Shown here piece after piece: positions 42,910-56,000 of a stretch of 64,000 nucleotides of DNA. Source of the DNA: Mycteria americana (lineage: Eukaryota; Chordata; Aves; Ciconiiformes; Ciconiidae). A model generated the notes under the pieces. The model saw only the letters and a program-made list of their open reading frames with translations. It had not been told where the DNA came from and made no database searches. Each line of letters begins with the position of its first letter. The first letter of the stretch is position 1. Made by a program: the position numbers and the translations under genes. Where the stretch lies: assembly GCF_035582795.1 (NCBI RefSeq), contig NC_134373.1, positions 41,523,173 through 41,587,172 on the forward strand. Direction: 5' to 3'.

Positions 42910-45206
42910 CTTGTGTTGGCAGTGTAGGCGTACCTGAAGTTGGATTTCCTCTACCCAGAGCGTCCTCCCTCTTCTCCTTCCGCACGCCACCCCAAAGAAG
43001 GGAGAGTAAATGTGAATCCAGAGTGTTAGATCAGAGGAAAATGCTTTTTGCTGCTTTGTCTGATAACACTAAGAATTTATTGCTGTGGTTCTTCCTGACT
43101 ATAACAAGTAGAAGAAATAGCACTTTCCTGGTTTTAGGAAACTGAAAAACTAGCATGAATGTGTATGTTCATAAAATACTTAATTACAAGATGTCAATTA
43201 TGCCATTATCTTAGCATAGGTAAATTTGTCTGAAAGCCTGAGCTGGCCTGTTTTATATGGTCAGGATTGTTATATCCCTGCACGAATTTCTCTGAAGACT
43301 CTGGGTGCAAGTCCCAAGCTTAAGAATGCATTTCTCATGCCCATGTGTCTAATCCACAGTAATTCTAGGCTATGGTAATTAGGTCCTAAAAAGAAAAAAC
43401 ATTTCTAGGCAAAAATAACTAAGTTTTACTGAAGTCCATTCATAGTCACAGTGGCAAATATCCAGACATCCTTCTTTTTGCCTACTTCCTTTCCCATCCT
43501 CCAGTCTGCACATTTTTTTTCCTTAAAGAAAATAAACTTTCACTTCCAGATTCAAATGCATTTCTATTGCTGTAAATCTCAAAATAAGCAAATAGGAAGG
43601 GAAGACCTTCAGGTAAAAATCATAACCTAAGACCTAACTCTGCCCTGTTTGGGGCATTCATTCCTTCTTTGTGTCTTCAGTTTAAAATGTACGAATACAT
43701 CTTTTTTTTCTGCAAAAGCTACTTCACAGAGGAAATGTCAGAGCAGAGGTGTTTTATACCTTTATAGGTTTGTTTGTGTGTAATTCAGTATAGCTGTAAG
43801 ATATGTTTTAAACAGATAGGAATTTTGAAAATGTATAGGTCTTTCAGGAATGCATAGTTCATGTTGTCATAATTTTTCAATTTACCACGATCCAAACTTT
43901 GTTTTAGCTAATGCAAGCCAGATGGGTTATTGTTAGTTTTGTACACTAATATTTGTATTTAGGATTTTTTTAATGATTTGTACTAATACTGCTGAGGCAG
44001 TATGCATTATATAATAATGATTAAGGATTTTTTTTTTTCTTTTAACTTCAGTTGTTTTGTTTGCTTTTCGGTGTTAGTCATGGATCAAGTATTACAAAGA
44101 ATTGATTATTTTGTATTTCACTAGGAAAAAGGTTGCTTAAAAAAGGGTTTCTGGTATGCTTTGGAAGAAAGAAGAGGAGTAGTTTATCCAAATGCAATAA
44201 ATAAATAAATAAATCTGGAAAAATATATGCAAGTACAATACTGCAGGAAACATGAGACAGCATAAAACTAGCCGCCTTTGCAGAAATATTTGATCAAGTA
44301 TGCTTCTTCCCTGAGAAGTAAAATTCAGATTAATAATTGTGACAGTTATCAACTTCTAAACATGATCAATTTTATAAGCTCAATTACAATTTATTTTCTT
44401 TGTAGATCATAATTTCAGATAAATATCACTAAAAGGCAATTCTGAGCTGAAGAGACAAAGGCAATTAAATTCTCCATTAATTTGTTTACCAGTGTCACAT
44501 GGAATAAATCGACTGTAAGTTTTCATAAATTATCTAGATGTGCCAGTAGAGGAATAATTTTGTAGGATGTTGGAATGGGGAAATCTGAATTCTTTTCTGT
44601 AGTCACGTGTTTGAATAAACATTATGTAAATGCTACTTTAAGTGACAAAAATCATACAAAACAGTGCTAATGTTAAAAATTATGTTGGCCAAATCGTATT
44701 GGCGTGCCAGGGCTGTCTTTTATATACAAAAGCAAAAAATGGGGGGAGGGAAGAGGGGCAAGCGAGTAGAAGCTCAAAACCAGTACTTGCTTATTCCCTG
44801 TTTTCAAATGGTGGAACTTGTTGTGAGCATAAGCCCCATCCATGAAAGAGTACGTATTAGCTTGAAAAGATCAGTTTTGAATTCTTTTGGGTTTAAAGAT
44901 AACCTTTAAAATGTGAGCCAATGCAATGTAGAGTTTCCAGGAATACAAACAGAATCATTGCTCCTGCTTCAAAACTCACTGAATGGAAAAGCAACAGCAG
45001 AAAAAAAATTGTAACAGCTTTAGGTTTGGTTTTTTTTTTTTCTTCTTCAGGGCACTGCAGGCAACATGAAAATTAAGACACACATCTCAATTTCATACTG
45101 TTTGGAAAATCTATGAGTAGGCATAGCAGCTTCATTTCCTCAGCAACTAATGCCTATACTTTTCTGGATTTCATGATTTTTGCTTTTAAGTGCGTTTAAG
45201 ACAGAT
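42910..45206 (+). other. Putative MBD5 intron 1, between palindrome and CR1
   Basis: AT-rich DNA with one (AAAT)n run. A motif-dense block at 44,340-44,530 has SOX-, homeodomain- and forkhead-like words. No exon or RNA is recognised. Confidence 0.6.
44196..44214. repeat. (AAAT)n microsatellite
   Basis: About four to five ATAA/AAAT units lie in the putative MBD5 intron. Confidence 0.85.
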
Positions 45207-45380
45207 GATAGAATTGTAGAATATTCTGAGTTGGAAGGGACCCACAAGGATAGAGTCCAACTCCTGACTCCACACAGGAGTTAAACCACGTATCTAAGAA
45301 CGTTACCCAAACACTTCTTGAATGCCAACAGACTTGGGGCCATGACCACCTCCCTGGGGAGCTTGTTCCAGCGCTTGACT
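45207..45380 (-). mobile_element. CR1 LINE 3' end fragment (antisense)
   Basis: The plus strand reads as the reverse complement of a CR1 tail: GAATTGTAGAATATTCTGAG, then GTTGGAAGGGACCCACAAGG, GTCCAACTCCTG, and CCTCCCTGGGGAGCTTGTTC. This is the typical bird CR1 3' region, 5'-truncated, with its 3' end at the left. No reverse transcriptase reading frame remains. Confidence 0.85.
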
Positions 45381-48300
45381 GGAACAGATAGGGTATTAGT
45401 CACTAGTGTTGACCATAATACCTTGCTTGTAAGTATTTCTTAACTCTTTAGATCTTTTGTGTTCTCTAGTGTATCTTTTGGCTGAAATGAGAAGCAACTT
45501 CCATGTTTTTCATCATTTATAATGGGTTTCTCTTTGTTACCTGAAAAAATATAGATAAAAGGTTGTCTCTAGTGTTAGCTGTGAGAGCCAAACATGCTCA
45601 CTTTGTTCTTTTTTATTTTTAAACACAAATACAAGATAGCAACAGTGATTAAAGTCTGTTTTATGGATTTTCTTCCAGTTCCGTCCTGATATGCTTAGGT
45701 TGTTATCCTTTGCTGTAATTATTTTATTTTATGATACCTTCAGAGCGCTTAATTTGTTTTTTATCTTTTATACATTTTTTTTTAATGATTTCAAAGCCAG
45801 ATCTCTTGGTGCATCCTCATAGTGACTTAAGAGTCAAAGAAAAAAATATGTCATTTGACAAGTGGCAGCTGCGAGAGGTTAAATAACTTGCTCAAGTCAG
45901 TGTCAGAGTTGGGATTAGAAGTCTGTTCCTGCTGTAGTCCCTGAACACTAGATTATGTTGTTATTTCTGTCCTGAATTATAGTCTAATAAAAGATATTTC
46001 AGAAGGCATGATGGTAAGTGTGTCCTCTTGCTGTTATTCGTATCTAATCTTTGAAGAGCAGGATTTATCACCCATGTCTACCTACTGTACAATCATCCTT
46101 CATTGTTCAGCAATTAAACTCTTTATTTGGTGTACGTATGTAACAACTGTTTATAAAGATACCAGTGTAAAAAGACATTCAAGTAATTGTCATATACCTA
46201 TTTTCACTTTGGGATTAGTTACGTGACTGAAGGAATGTATGTTGTCTGCATGCAGTGAGAAATAAAATACTAAAGAGACGGGGCAAATGTTTTGAGCTCT
46301 CTTAAAACTTCCTGTTGATATTCTAATAGTGATATGGACAGGGAGTATAACCAGGCTACTGTCTCTGTAAGCTGTTAGGTAACATTGCATAGACCAGAAC
46401 TAGAAGGTAAAGTGGCAAGAATAAGAGCGTGTGGCTCAGATAAGCATTTCCAACTTCATTAGCAGTAGCAAGCCTCCATCGATGCTACAGTCATGTAAGA
46501 GCTTCATACTCTTTAGTTTGTTAGTGATTTGTGTGTACTGGGAAGAGGATGTCAGCAGAAGGAAAGAAGCAGGAACTTGTAGATTAATTTAGTGGGAATT
46601 TGGAAATGGATTTAGGAGGTAGGAGGATTATACCTATGTTGTTTTGTGGGTTTATCGTATGTTCCATTCATGGATGAAACGGTGAACTCAGCATGTGAAA
46701 ACTACCTTGTGAGAGCTAGAAGGACAAACATGAATTGGTCTAATAAAGGTGAGGGTGAATTTTTGTTGCCATTCTTTAAGTAAACCATGAACCTGGACTC
46801 AACACCATTTTAAATGAAGATGTTGGGCAAGTACGTATACCGTAATTATGCACATCACTGTACTCATGAGAGAAATTAACAGCAAAAAAATCATAAGGCT
46901 AACTTTTGCTGCTCTTCATCATTTTTGTGCTACAAATAGAGTAAGAAAGGACAATTCAGGAGACTTTTTAATGAATAGGTTCTAAATCTAAGGAAGAGAC
47001 TTTCAAAGCAGAATACGTTTTGCGTGGTTGTCACTGTGCTGTCTAAATAATATCAGTTATCAACATAGTTTGAAAAAAAATTACTCTCAAAGTAAGATTA
47101 TTTCGCATCTCTGGAAATTAATGCTTTAATGAATACTACTTTCTTGGTGCTTAGGATACTGAGTTAGACTGCTGGGTTTTGTTTTAACATATTTTAAATA
47201 TTGGTCTTCGCTGAGTAAAAGTAAGCTTGTACACAAACAAGTACAACTCAGTTAAAAAGATGAAAATATGAAATCAACCATACCAAAATATAGGTTGGTC
47301 AATGTAGATTGTCCAAAAAAAAAACCCAACCCACATGCATGTTGGTTTACTTTTTCAATAGATAGAGTGTTGGTAATTTTTTGAATGGACTTTGAATTTT
47401 TCGGAAGAGTGAATGGTCATCAGATGAAGAACTTCAGTGTCCACAGGTTTTTCTGCCTGCCTTTGAGAGCAGAGCTAATTGTTACCTTACAGTAGATAAT
47501 AAAACGGGTCTGTTCTTTAAAAAGAAAAAAGAAAAGTCTTTTCTGCCCTTTCTTCAAGTCTTCAGAGTCAACTCGTCCTTTACGTATATCTTTTATTATT
47601 TGGGTTTCCTCTTCTCTACAGGTAAGTATTATGCATGCTTATCCTAGCATGAGAAGAATAACTTAAAAAAATAAAAATTTGCCATCTGAATGTGCATTGT
47701 CTGCGCCTCACTAGAGGGCAATGGATCCCTGTCACATCTCCATGACTTTCCTACGAATAGCGGAGCCTTCAGTCGTCCTTTGGAGAGGGACGGAAGTTCT
47801 TTCTCTTTGATTCTTCTTGAAAGCCACTGTGATCCGCAGCGATGGGAGCGTTTTTCAGGCTGTGAACAGCTTTTTTTGTGTTCCTTTCTGATGTGCTGGG
47901 GGCAAGAGCACGCCAGCGGGCACGAGCAGAGAGGGCAGCATGCAAGAGCAATGGTGTTTCATGATGCATGAGGCTCAGCAGAGTTAATGTGAGAGATAAC
48001 GATGCAAATTCCTTCTGAACATTTTCCTCCATGTTGCTGCCGCCCACAAGCTTGACTGGATCTTCCAGAAGGAAGAGGTTTTTTGAGCTTTCAGCCCTTT
48101 TCTTCAGTGTGTCATTAACAGACATCAGGGGTTTGTGACCACTTTCTCATGTTTGTGTGGCTAATTGAAAAAAAAAAAAAAAAGAGGTGTGTTTGAAGCA
48201 GTCTGGCTAAACAAAATTAGTGTGGGAAAAGGTTGTTTGGTTGTTAAAGACGTGTTGGGATGCCAGGGGAGCATATGGTCTGTGGTGAAAGGTCCGGAGC

Positions 48301-51300
48301 TCAAATGGCTGAGCCGTATTCTCAGCGCTGTCACTTGCTTCCTATGTGCTGCTGTATTGATCACACTCTTCCGCATCTGTGCTTTAAAAAGTGACTGATG
48401 GTAGCCTTGCGTCACTCTTAATATAATGTTAAATTTATTCATGTTGGTAGAGGGCTCAGGATTACAGTAACTGAATACATGAAGAAGCTGAAAATAAGTA
48501 TTCCTGACAAGGTTTATGGTGGTATAATTTCAAAGTTATTTAGTGAAATTTCAGCCATGTAAATTATGTCTGACTCATGCTCACAGTATTCAAAGTCAGC
48601 TTTTAAAATACACTTTCCGAAGTTTTCAGTGTTGCATACACACTGTTGAGGCAAAGAGGAGAACATACGAGTAATAAACAGAAGATTAGTAGGCTCTGAG
48701 CATTCTTGGCAGTTGTGTAACTCCAATATAAATTTGCATTCCTCTATTTTGTTTTGCTTTTAAGTGGCCTTTTCATGATATCTTTAGTTTTCCCATTTAT
48801 AATGAGGGAAAAATTGACTGTTATCAAAGCTAAAATGTGCCAAAAAGGGTAGAAGCTCATCACTTCTGAACTTGCAGAATGATTTTCTGTCATATTCTGT
48901 GTGTATTCCAGAAGTTCATCATTGCAAATACTGAAAATGTCACAGCAAAAATTGCCTGTTTGATTATGTAATTAGAGAAGTCCCAACATGATTTGTTTGG
49001 GGTTTGGTGGGGTTTTTTTAGCTTAAAGGAAGGCAAGGTTCAATGATATGTGCAGTACCTTGCCTTGAGGAGAACCGTTCAGATTTGTCCTGCAGCTCTG
49101 GATAACTTTGCAAATAAGAAGTTGTCTAAATGTTAGCATGCAGCAGTCCCCCGTCGTGGATGTTAAGGTAATCTGGTCACAGGGACCTGTGTAACGGGTG
49201 TGCTGGGAAGAACGGAGAGAAGGAAGGAGCTATTTCACTGCTGCCAGCAAAGGAAAGGGGGCATGCCTCGCATCTACCGAAAGCTCGGCTGGCTTCCCCC
49301 GGCCTGTCCCCAGCCTTGTGTGCCGCTCGGCCCCGTGGCAGGTGGCCTCTGAATCTGCTAATTGCAGCCTAGCACAGCATGTGCAAAATGCTTCCTGCCT
49401 TCTGTCCTGCTTATGTGGGAGCCCTTTTGGTGCTATCCTGTCAGAAGCCGCAGCAACAGATGTGTTCAGAAAAGGCAAGAGCTTGCATTTCATGCGGTTC
49501 AGTTCCGCGTTTTCACAGGACCATATGGTTTATATAGATGTTTTGTATACATCTTATCTAGCAGATGATTAAAAGTTAAGGATTAAACGCAGAATTGAGC
49601 TTCCACTAAAATCTACGTAAAGTGACGTTATCAAAAACATGATCGAGCCCTAAAAGTGGCTGACCTGCCTGGACATCTTTGTGTTTGAGAATATAGAGGT
49701 AAATGCCATAAACCCCCCATATTTTAATACTATATTTAAGAAGAATTTGCCCTTGCAAACCACTTTGAATTTCTAACGTCTACATACAAAATGTTAGGTT
49801 TTCTTTTCAAAATTATTGTTGCGTACAAAGAAAAAAGATGCTTTTTTTTGGTAGTGGAATACAGAATTGAAAGATGGATGCAGGTGCCTGGTTGTAAGCA
49901 GGTAGTGCTTTTTAACGTCTTGTCTCCTGCCTGGCCTCCAGTTGCTGCTCCATGCAGTCTTCAATTGGTCTTTGTGCGCCGGTCACAGCAGAGGTGGTGT
50001 TGGATGCTTACATTTAAGCTGAATCCCACCCTGAGCAGTTGCGATACACTTAAAGATGAGAAGGAATTGTTATCACAGCTGGGATACCGAACTTGGCCTT
50101 TTCCAGCGGCCAGGCTTGTTTTTGGATGCAGCATTCAGGACTTGCTCTAAGATGTCTCCATTATCATACTATATTATCATGTTAGGGAATACTGGTGGGT
50201 TTAAAAAAAAAAAAAAAGAAAAGAAAAAAGAAGGAAAGTATGAATATACTGAACTTCTCTTCTATGAGTTTATATTCAGTCTAGTTGAATTCAGAAAAAG
50301 GAACCTTTTTTCTGATTTAAGAAACCAAGCTATTAGAGGTACAAATATATAATAGAAAATTTTACTCAAGTGAGTGTACAGCCCAAACGGTTATTTTTGT
50401 AGTTTCACTTATCACTAATGATAAAGCATCATTAAAAATAGCTCTTTTTTTTCCCCTTCCATTTTGAGAAATTGAAATAAAATCCTATTTAGATTGAGTA
50501 GCCTCAGAATTGAACAGCCCTCAATTTAGAAAGCATCTGTGTTTCTTGAATTAAATGATACCTGTGTAAGTCAACTTTCCGTAAAAACCATCAGTGTCTT
50601 CATTCAGGCAGCAGTTGCGAGACCAGTACCATGGAATACCAATTAAAGGCATCTCTGTTTCAGGTGTCTGAAATGGCCCTCCTCAAGTCTGAAACCATGG
50701 CCTGGAGGGGACAAAATAGAAAACGTTGTTCAAGTTTCTTCTATTAACTAAATATCTAACCAATAGGATAGAATAAAATAAAAATCAAAGTCAGATAGGA
50801 TAGATACAAAATAGAACCTGATGGTTTTCAGATTAATTTTTTTTCATCATGGGGTTTACCCCTGGTAAATGTAGAAGTAGCACCAATATATGTGATGATA
50901 TGGTCGTTAGTTGTAGAAAACAAGTCGCAGTGATTTGTGGTGTTGAGTTTTTACCTCCTGTTTGCCAGACGTGGAGTGGAGGATCATCGTTCGGGAAGGT
51001 GATGATGTATAGCTATGGCAGCCGGGTTGCCCACAGTCAACTGCAGAGACAGCAGCAAAAAAAGTGTGCAGTCGATGGCTGCTTCTTATCCTGCGTTGTC
51101 TGAAGACTACATTTTCCTTCCAGCTTCTCCTCAGTATGCTTGGACAAATTAAAATGGGGCATTTTCCAGAACTCATTGATGATTTAATCAAACCTGTTAA
51201 GATATACCTTTATATAATGAGTATCCATCCAAGCTCAGGGCAGAAAGCCCAGTCAGCACTCAGCAGGCCAAGAGAGATTTAGCCTACAGATATCACCTCA

Positions 51301-52795
51301 GTTCTCCTGCTTAACTCTGTTAAAAGTAATTAAAACATTCAATGATAAAAGAAAAATCTGTAATTAAAATCATAGGGCTGCATCCAGCCATACACAAGCT
51401 AGAACCACTCGTGTCCTTCTGTTGCCTCATACAAAACCGCATTATTTTGGGCGAGGGAGTCTTGGGCAGTGGTTGAGTTTTGACCCATAGTATTATGATG
51501 GGATATTTTTAGTTCCGTCAGAGCTTCATCCTTGTCTGGTTAAAATAAAATTTGAACCTTCAGATTTTTATGTGAAGGCTGTTCTGCTTCACAGAATTAA
51601 ATTATTTTAATTGTGGTGTAATAGCAAAATAAATGGTGTATGATGCATCTGTGTAAACGTCTTTTCCATTTTCATAAATATGAATCAGTGTTTCTTTCAT
51701 GTTTATAATAACTATGCACTTAATTTCTCACATATGATGACATTTGAAAAGTAGCAATGTTAAAGAATATTGGAGCAATCTAATAAAAGATATTTGAGGT
51801 ATCTAAATATGGTCAGATGACTTTGTTCATACATTAAAAAAAAAAAAAAAAAAAAACAACCAAACAAATGAAAAAACAAAACAAAACCAAAACCACCAAA
51901 TGGACCCTTTTGACTGCCTTTTTTTGTATTTAAGACTGAACAGTTAAAACTGGTAATGCATACAAATGTGACCTGTGAGGATTTTGGCTAAAGCAAATTT
52001 CAATCTTTTATACTTTCCAATACCTTCAGTAGATTTTCAGGTCCTTATTTTCATAACTGGGGGGGAAGGCTGAAAAGTTACGATTAAAATTCACATATTT
52101 GTCAACATTTGAAAGTCAAATAGAATATTGTGTTCACGGAATTGAAGGTGTATTGATGCAGAAGAGAGTATATCTACAGTTTCTAAGTAGCTTTTGAAAG
52201 CAAGGTTGTTTTCCTGCAGAATGGAAATAATGTTTTGTCAGTCACAAATTGATTACCAAATTTCAAATATTTACTTAGAAGAAATCTATTCATTAATTCA
52301 TTTGAATTTTTCATTGACTAAAGTCAAGAATTCTTGTACATCCAAAGCATTTTTAGATTAATTATTAAATTCTATAATTTAATAAGCTTTAGAAACAAGA
52401 TAATTCCCGATATTACGATATTTCTGGTATTAGGTTCTGAATATGCTAATATACATTAGTATATTCTGACATTTGCAAGCGTGAGAGATTGCATTTAAAT
52501 AAAGTACAAGGAGTCACTCCATCTGCATTCTCTGTAAACCTGCTTTCTCAGAGTGATGAGCTCGCTCTTTATACTTCCCTCCACGTGTAAATGATGCTGA
52601 GTGTGAGATTGCTGATAGGAGATCCTTCAGATCTTCTTATAAAATCTGAAAATAAGGAATAGTTGCTGATTACTGCTACTAGTAGTCTTGGTTTTTTGTG
52701 AAAAGTTTCAGGTTTTCCAAAACAACTGTGGACTCTTTGGCTATGTAGTTCAAAAGTATTGCTTTCTCTTGCATAAAACAGACTTTTTAGCAGAG
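45381..52795 (+). other. Putative MBD5 intron 1, middle part; no coding gene seen
   Basis: AT-rich with T- and A-runs (48,169-48,183; 50,202-50,216; A-rich block at 51,836-51,900). Two short patches with higher G+C and CpG (about 47,800-47,960 and 49,190-49,510) stand out. No transposon or exon is recognised with confidence. Confidence 0.55.
51836..51900. repeat. Poly-A and A-rich low-complexity tract
   Basis: About 21 consecutive A residues (51,836-51,856) lead into CAACCAAACAAATG-type A/C-rich sequence. It could be the tail of a degraded retroposon, but no body is recognisable upstream. Confidence 0.75.
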
Positions 52796-53062
52796 CCTGT
52801 AGCAATAGGACAAGGAGTAATGGTTTTAAACTAAAAGAGGAGAGATTCAGACTAGATATAAGGAAGAAATTTTTTACGCTGAGGGTGGTGAAACACTGGC
52901 CCAGGTTGCCCAGAGAGGTGGTAGGTGCACCATCCCTGGAAACATTCAAGGTCGGGTTGGACGGGGCTCTGAGCAACCTGATGCAGTTGAAGATGTCCCT
53001 GCTCATTGCAGGAGGGTTGGACTAGATGACCTGTAAAGGTCCCTTCCCACCCAGACTATTAA
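52796..53062 (+). mobile_element. CR1 LINE 3' end fragment (sense)
   Basis: The sequence follows the CR1 3' region in order: CAATAGGACAAGGAGTAATG, AGACTAGATATAAGGAAGAA, GGCCCAGGTTGCCCAGAGAG, CCATCCCTGGAAACATTCAAG, GGTTGGACTAGATGACCTG and AAGGTCCCTTCCCACCCAG. It is well preserved and 5'-truncated. The 145-codon open frame on the opposite strand at 52,569-53,006 is antisense CR1. Confidence 0.93.
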
Positions 53063-56000
53063 AAAAACCCCCAACAAAACAACCCTATTATGCTACTGAA
53101 TAATAGGTAGTGTTGATGAATGAAAATTCTCCAGTCTCCTTGCTATAGGTGCATATGCTTTTGCTCAGATATATGCTTTCCCTTCATGCAGAACTGCTTC
53201 AGATGTGCTGTTGTGAAGCTTCCAGCCTTCTTAGCCTAGTTGAAGCTATAATTTATTTAAATACTATGAAAGTAATGTTCTGCTCCTCTTGACAGTTTGC
53301 AGTGACTGATCTCTCCGTGTGATCTCGAAGTAGCACGACTGTAGTTCAAGGTGGAAGTACAGTTATCAGTATTTGTTTGGTGTCACCGGAGGGTTTCTAA
53401 GTGAAAGGGAGCTTGGAGTTGCACGGGATGGGTTATCGTCGTTGCCAGTCTAAATCCATGCCTGTCAGACAGCAGTTCTGCCATCCCGTGTGCCGTTCTA
53501 GGGTCAGCAGCAGATGGTAAATGGCTTTGCTGCCTATTTTTTGGTTTCTTCTGATGTAATTTTCATGGACTATTACCTCAAGGATTTAACTCCCTTTGAG
53601 AAACAATGGTAGTGGAAATGCAACGGAAGTTGTACTTTGTCATCTCTTGAAGCTGTCTTTTGTAGCTCTTCATGTGTGATTTCCCGTGGGGGTTTGTCCC
53701 TGAAGCTCATGTTTTGAAATTTTCTTAGGAGATTCTTCTGAAGAGCAATTCTGTTTCTAGGGTTTCGGCAGCTTTTTACCAGTTGATGAATGGCTGCTCT
53801 GTGATTTTGGTTTGGGGAATGTTTGCCTTTTTCCTGATGTCTTCTCTCCTGCCATGCATGTTCTTGCAGCCTTTTATGAAACTTCTTTGTTCATTTTGGT
53901 GCTACAGCTTCTCATTGAAAAGCCCATTTTAAAGATATCTGGTGCCTATATAACATCTGCCTGTACTCTCTGAAGCTTTTATAAATATAATAAATAGTTA
54001 CTCTATCTGGACTCGTAAGTCATTTGTGCTTCTGTGCTCTCAATTCAGTATCACTGCTAGATAATCTTTATTGTTGCCTGTTTGTAACTTTTTTCCCTTG
54101 CTTACCTAATGTGCTACACTCACTTTATGTTCAAAGCCTTGACATTGAGCGTACTCACTTTTGAATTTTTTCAACACCTCAGTTACATTTTTTTTACCTA
54201 TTCTTTGATATACCAGATAGTAATAAATATATTTTGTCTTTATTTCCATTAATCCTATTTACAAGTTCAAGCAAACATTTACAATGTACATATTTACATA
54301 TTTTAAACGACTCTGAGATGTGTTATCACTCAAAATACTAATTAATACAATTATTAGTCCAAATAATTATCCTAAAAGTTGGAACAAATCCTTTCTTTAT
54401 ATTTTGTGGACTGTAATTTGTGTTTACTCCAAAGCTTACCTTAGTATTTACTATTTCCCATTGTTTTTAAACAGTCACAAAAGTGGAGGTTCCTTCCCCA
54501 AACGCAGCAGTAGTTTGTGACTTCTTAACCAAATTGTCAGCTGTTCTGTGTCGTGTTTGTTTCTCTGGGATTTCGTCAGCCTTGCAGGAAGGCTGGTGTT
54601 GAACTATGGCTGTAAAATCTTAAGGTGGAGCAGAACCTTCCAAGTGCTGTGGCATTCTTGGGCTTATTGTCTCAAAGTTTCTTCTATTTTATCAGGGAAT
54701 AGGGAGTAATTCATGAGCTAAACTTCTGCCTATTAAAACTTAAAAAAATAGCCCTCTGCTTCTCAAACATGAACATTTTTTCTTTTTAAGAGACTTTTCT
54801 GTTCTTTGTTTATAGCTGGGGTCAAGGCTTGCTTTCATCATCAGTCTCAGCTTTGTAAAATTTTTGCCATCTAGTGTACAGACCTTTAACTAAGCAATGT
54901 TGCAGTTACCAACGAAAGAGTTTTATTCTTCTGAGCAATATTAGCCAGTCTAGTAGATTAAAATAAACATGTGAAGGAAAATTTGGCCGAAGGTTTTGCA
55001 GGCAGACAGGCAATCATACTGACTTGAACTATCTGCACCATCCATTCCAACTCTATCCCTGCAGCAAACTGAGTGTGTGGAGCAGGTTGGGTTTGTCACG
55101 TTCTTTTGTTTGTTCTTTTGCAGTTACTTATTCATACTTTTTGTGAGAACCCAGCGTCTGTCTGATGCAAGCTTGCCCACAATTTTGTGGAAGAAAATAA
55201 ATGATGTATGTACTATGTTGACATGCAAGAGTAGTGATGGGGCATACTTCAGCTTTTCCACCTGTCTCACAACTGGTTATGTGTAGAGAAGATGAAAGTC
55301 AGAAGATGTAATCATATTGGACATGAGAACTGAAAGTGCATTAGGCCAAGAGGTTCCTAATGTGAGGAACTATTACCAGACTAAAATGAGGTAGTTGTGA
55401 TATTTTTAGTTTATGAGATTGTTATTGATGTAAAATAAGAAAATAAGGGATGATGAGGAGAAATCACATCAATAGAGGGAATATGCAGGTGAAAATGAAT
55501 GTGATTTGATTGGGGGGATGGATGGATGAAGAAATATCAGGAGCCCAGACAACTGTGGTCAGAGATAAGAGATGGATTTGGGGCTGCAGTGGCAGAAAAG
55601 CAAAGCTTGAAGAAGAGGGAGGAGACTAGGGAGAAAAGTCATAAAAATAAATTAATAGGGCTTCTAATTTTTAGTGTAAACAAAAATCTCAGTCTCATGT
55701 TGTCAGCCTTTGTGTCTGAACTGAGATGTGTGTGGAGGGGAAGAGGCAGCAGCCTACGTTTCTCCTTGCTGTCCTGTGGTCTGAAGAGGTCTGTAACTCT
55801 CTTCAGGAGAGCCGTGCTGGGTCAGGTCTGTGGCCCATCTGTAACCCTTTCTGTACCCCATCTGTGACAACGGATGGCACGAGGGCTTAGCAAAAGTGGA
55901 TGTATAGAGATATACTTCATTGATTATCAGAACCTCAGATACCACCAGACATCCAGAAATGAAGCTTGGACTCGCACCATGTGTTTTTAATAGTTGCTAA

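Noticed and set aside
42706..42927. 73-codon plus-strand open frame over the palindrome
   Set aside because: Explained by the palindromic element; the inverted-repeat structure accounts for the sequence.
52569..53006. 145-codon minus-strand open frame
   Set aside because: Mostly antisense of a CR1 3' tail.
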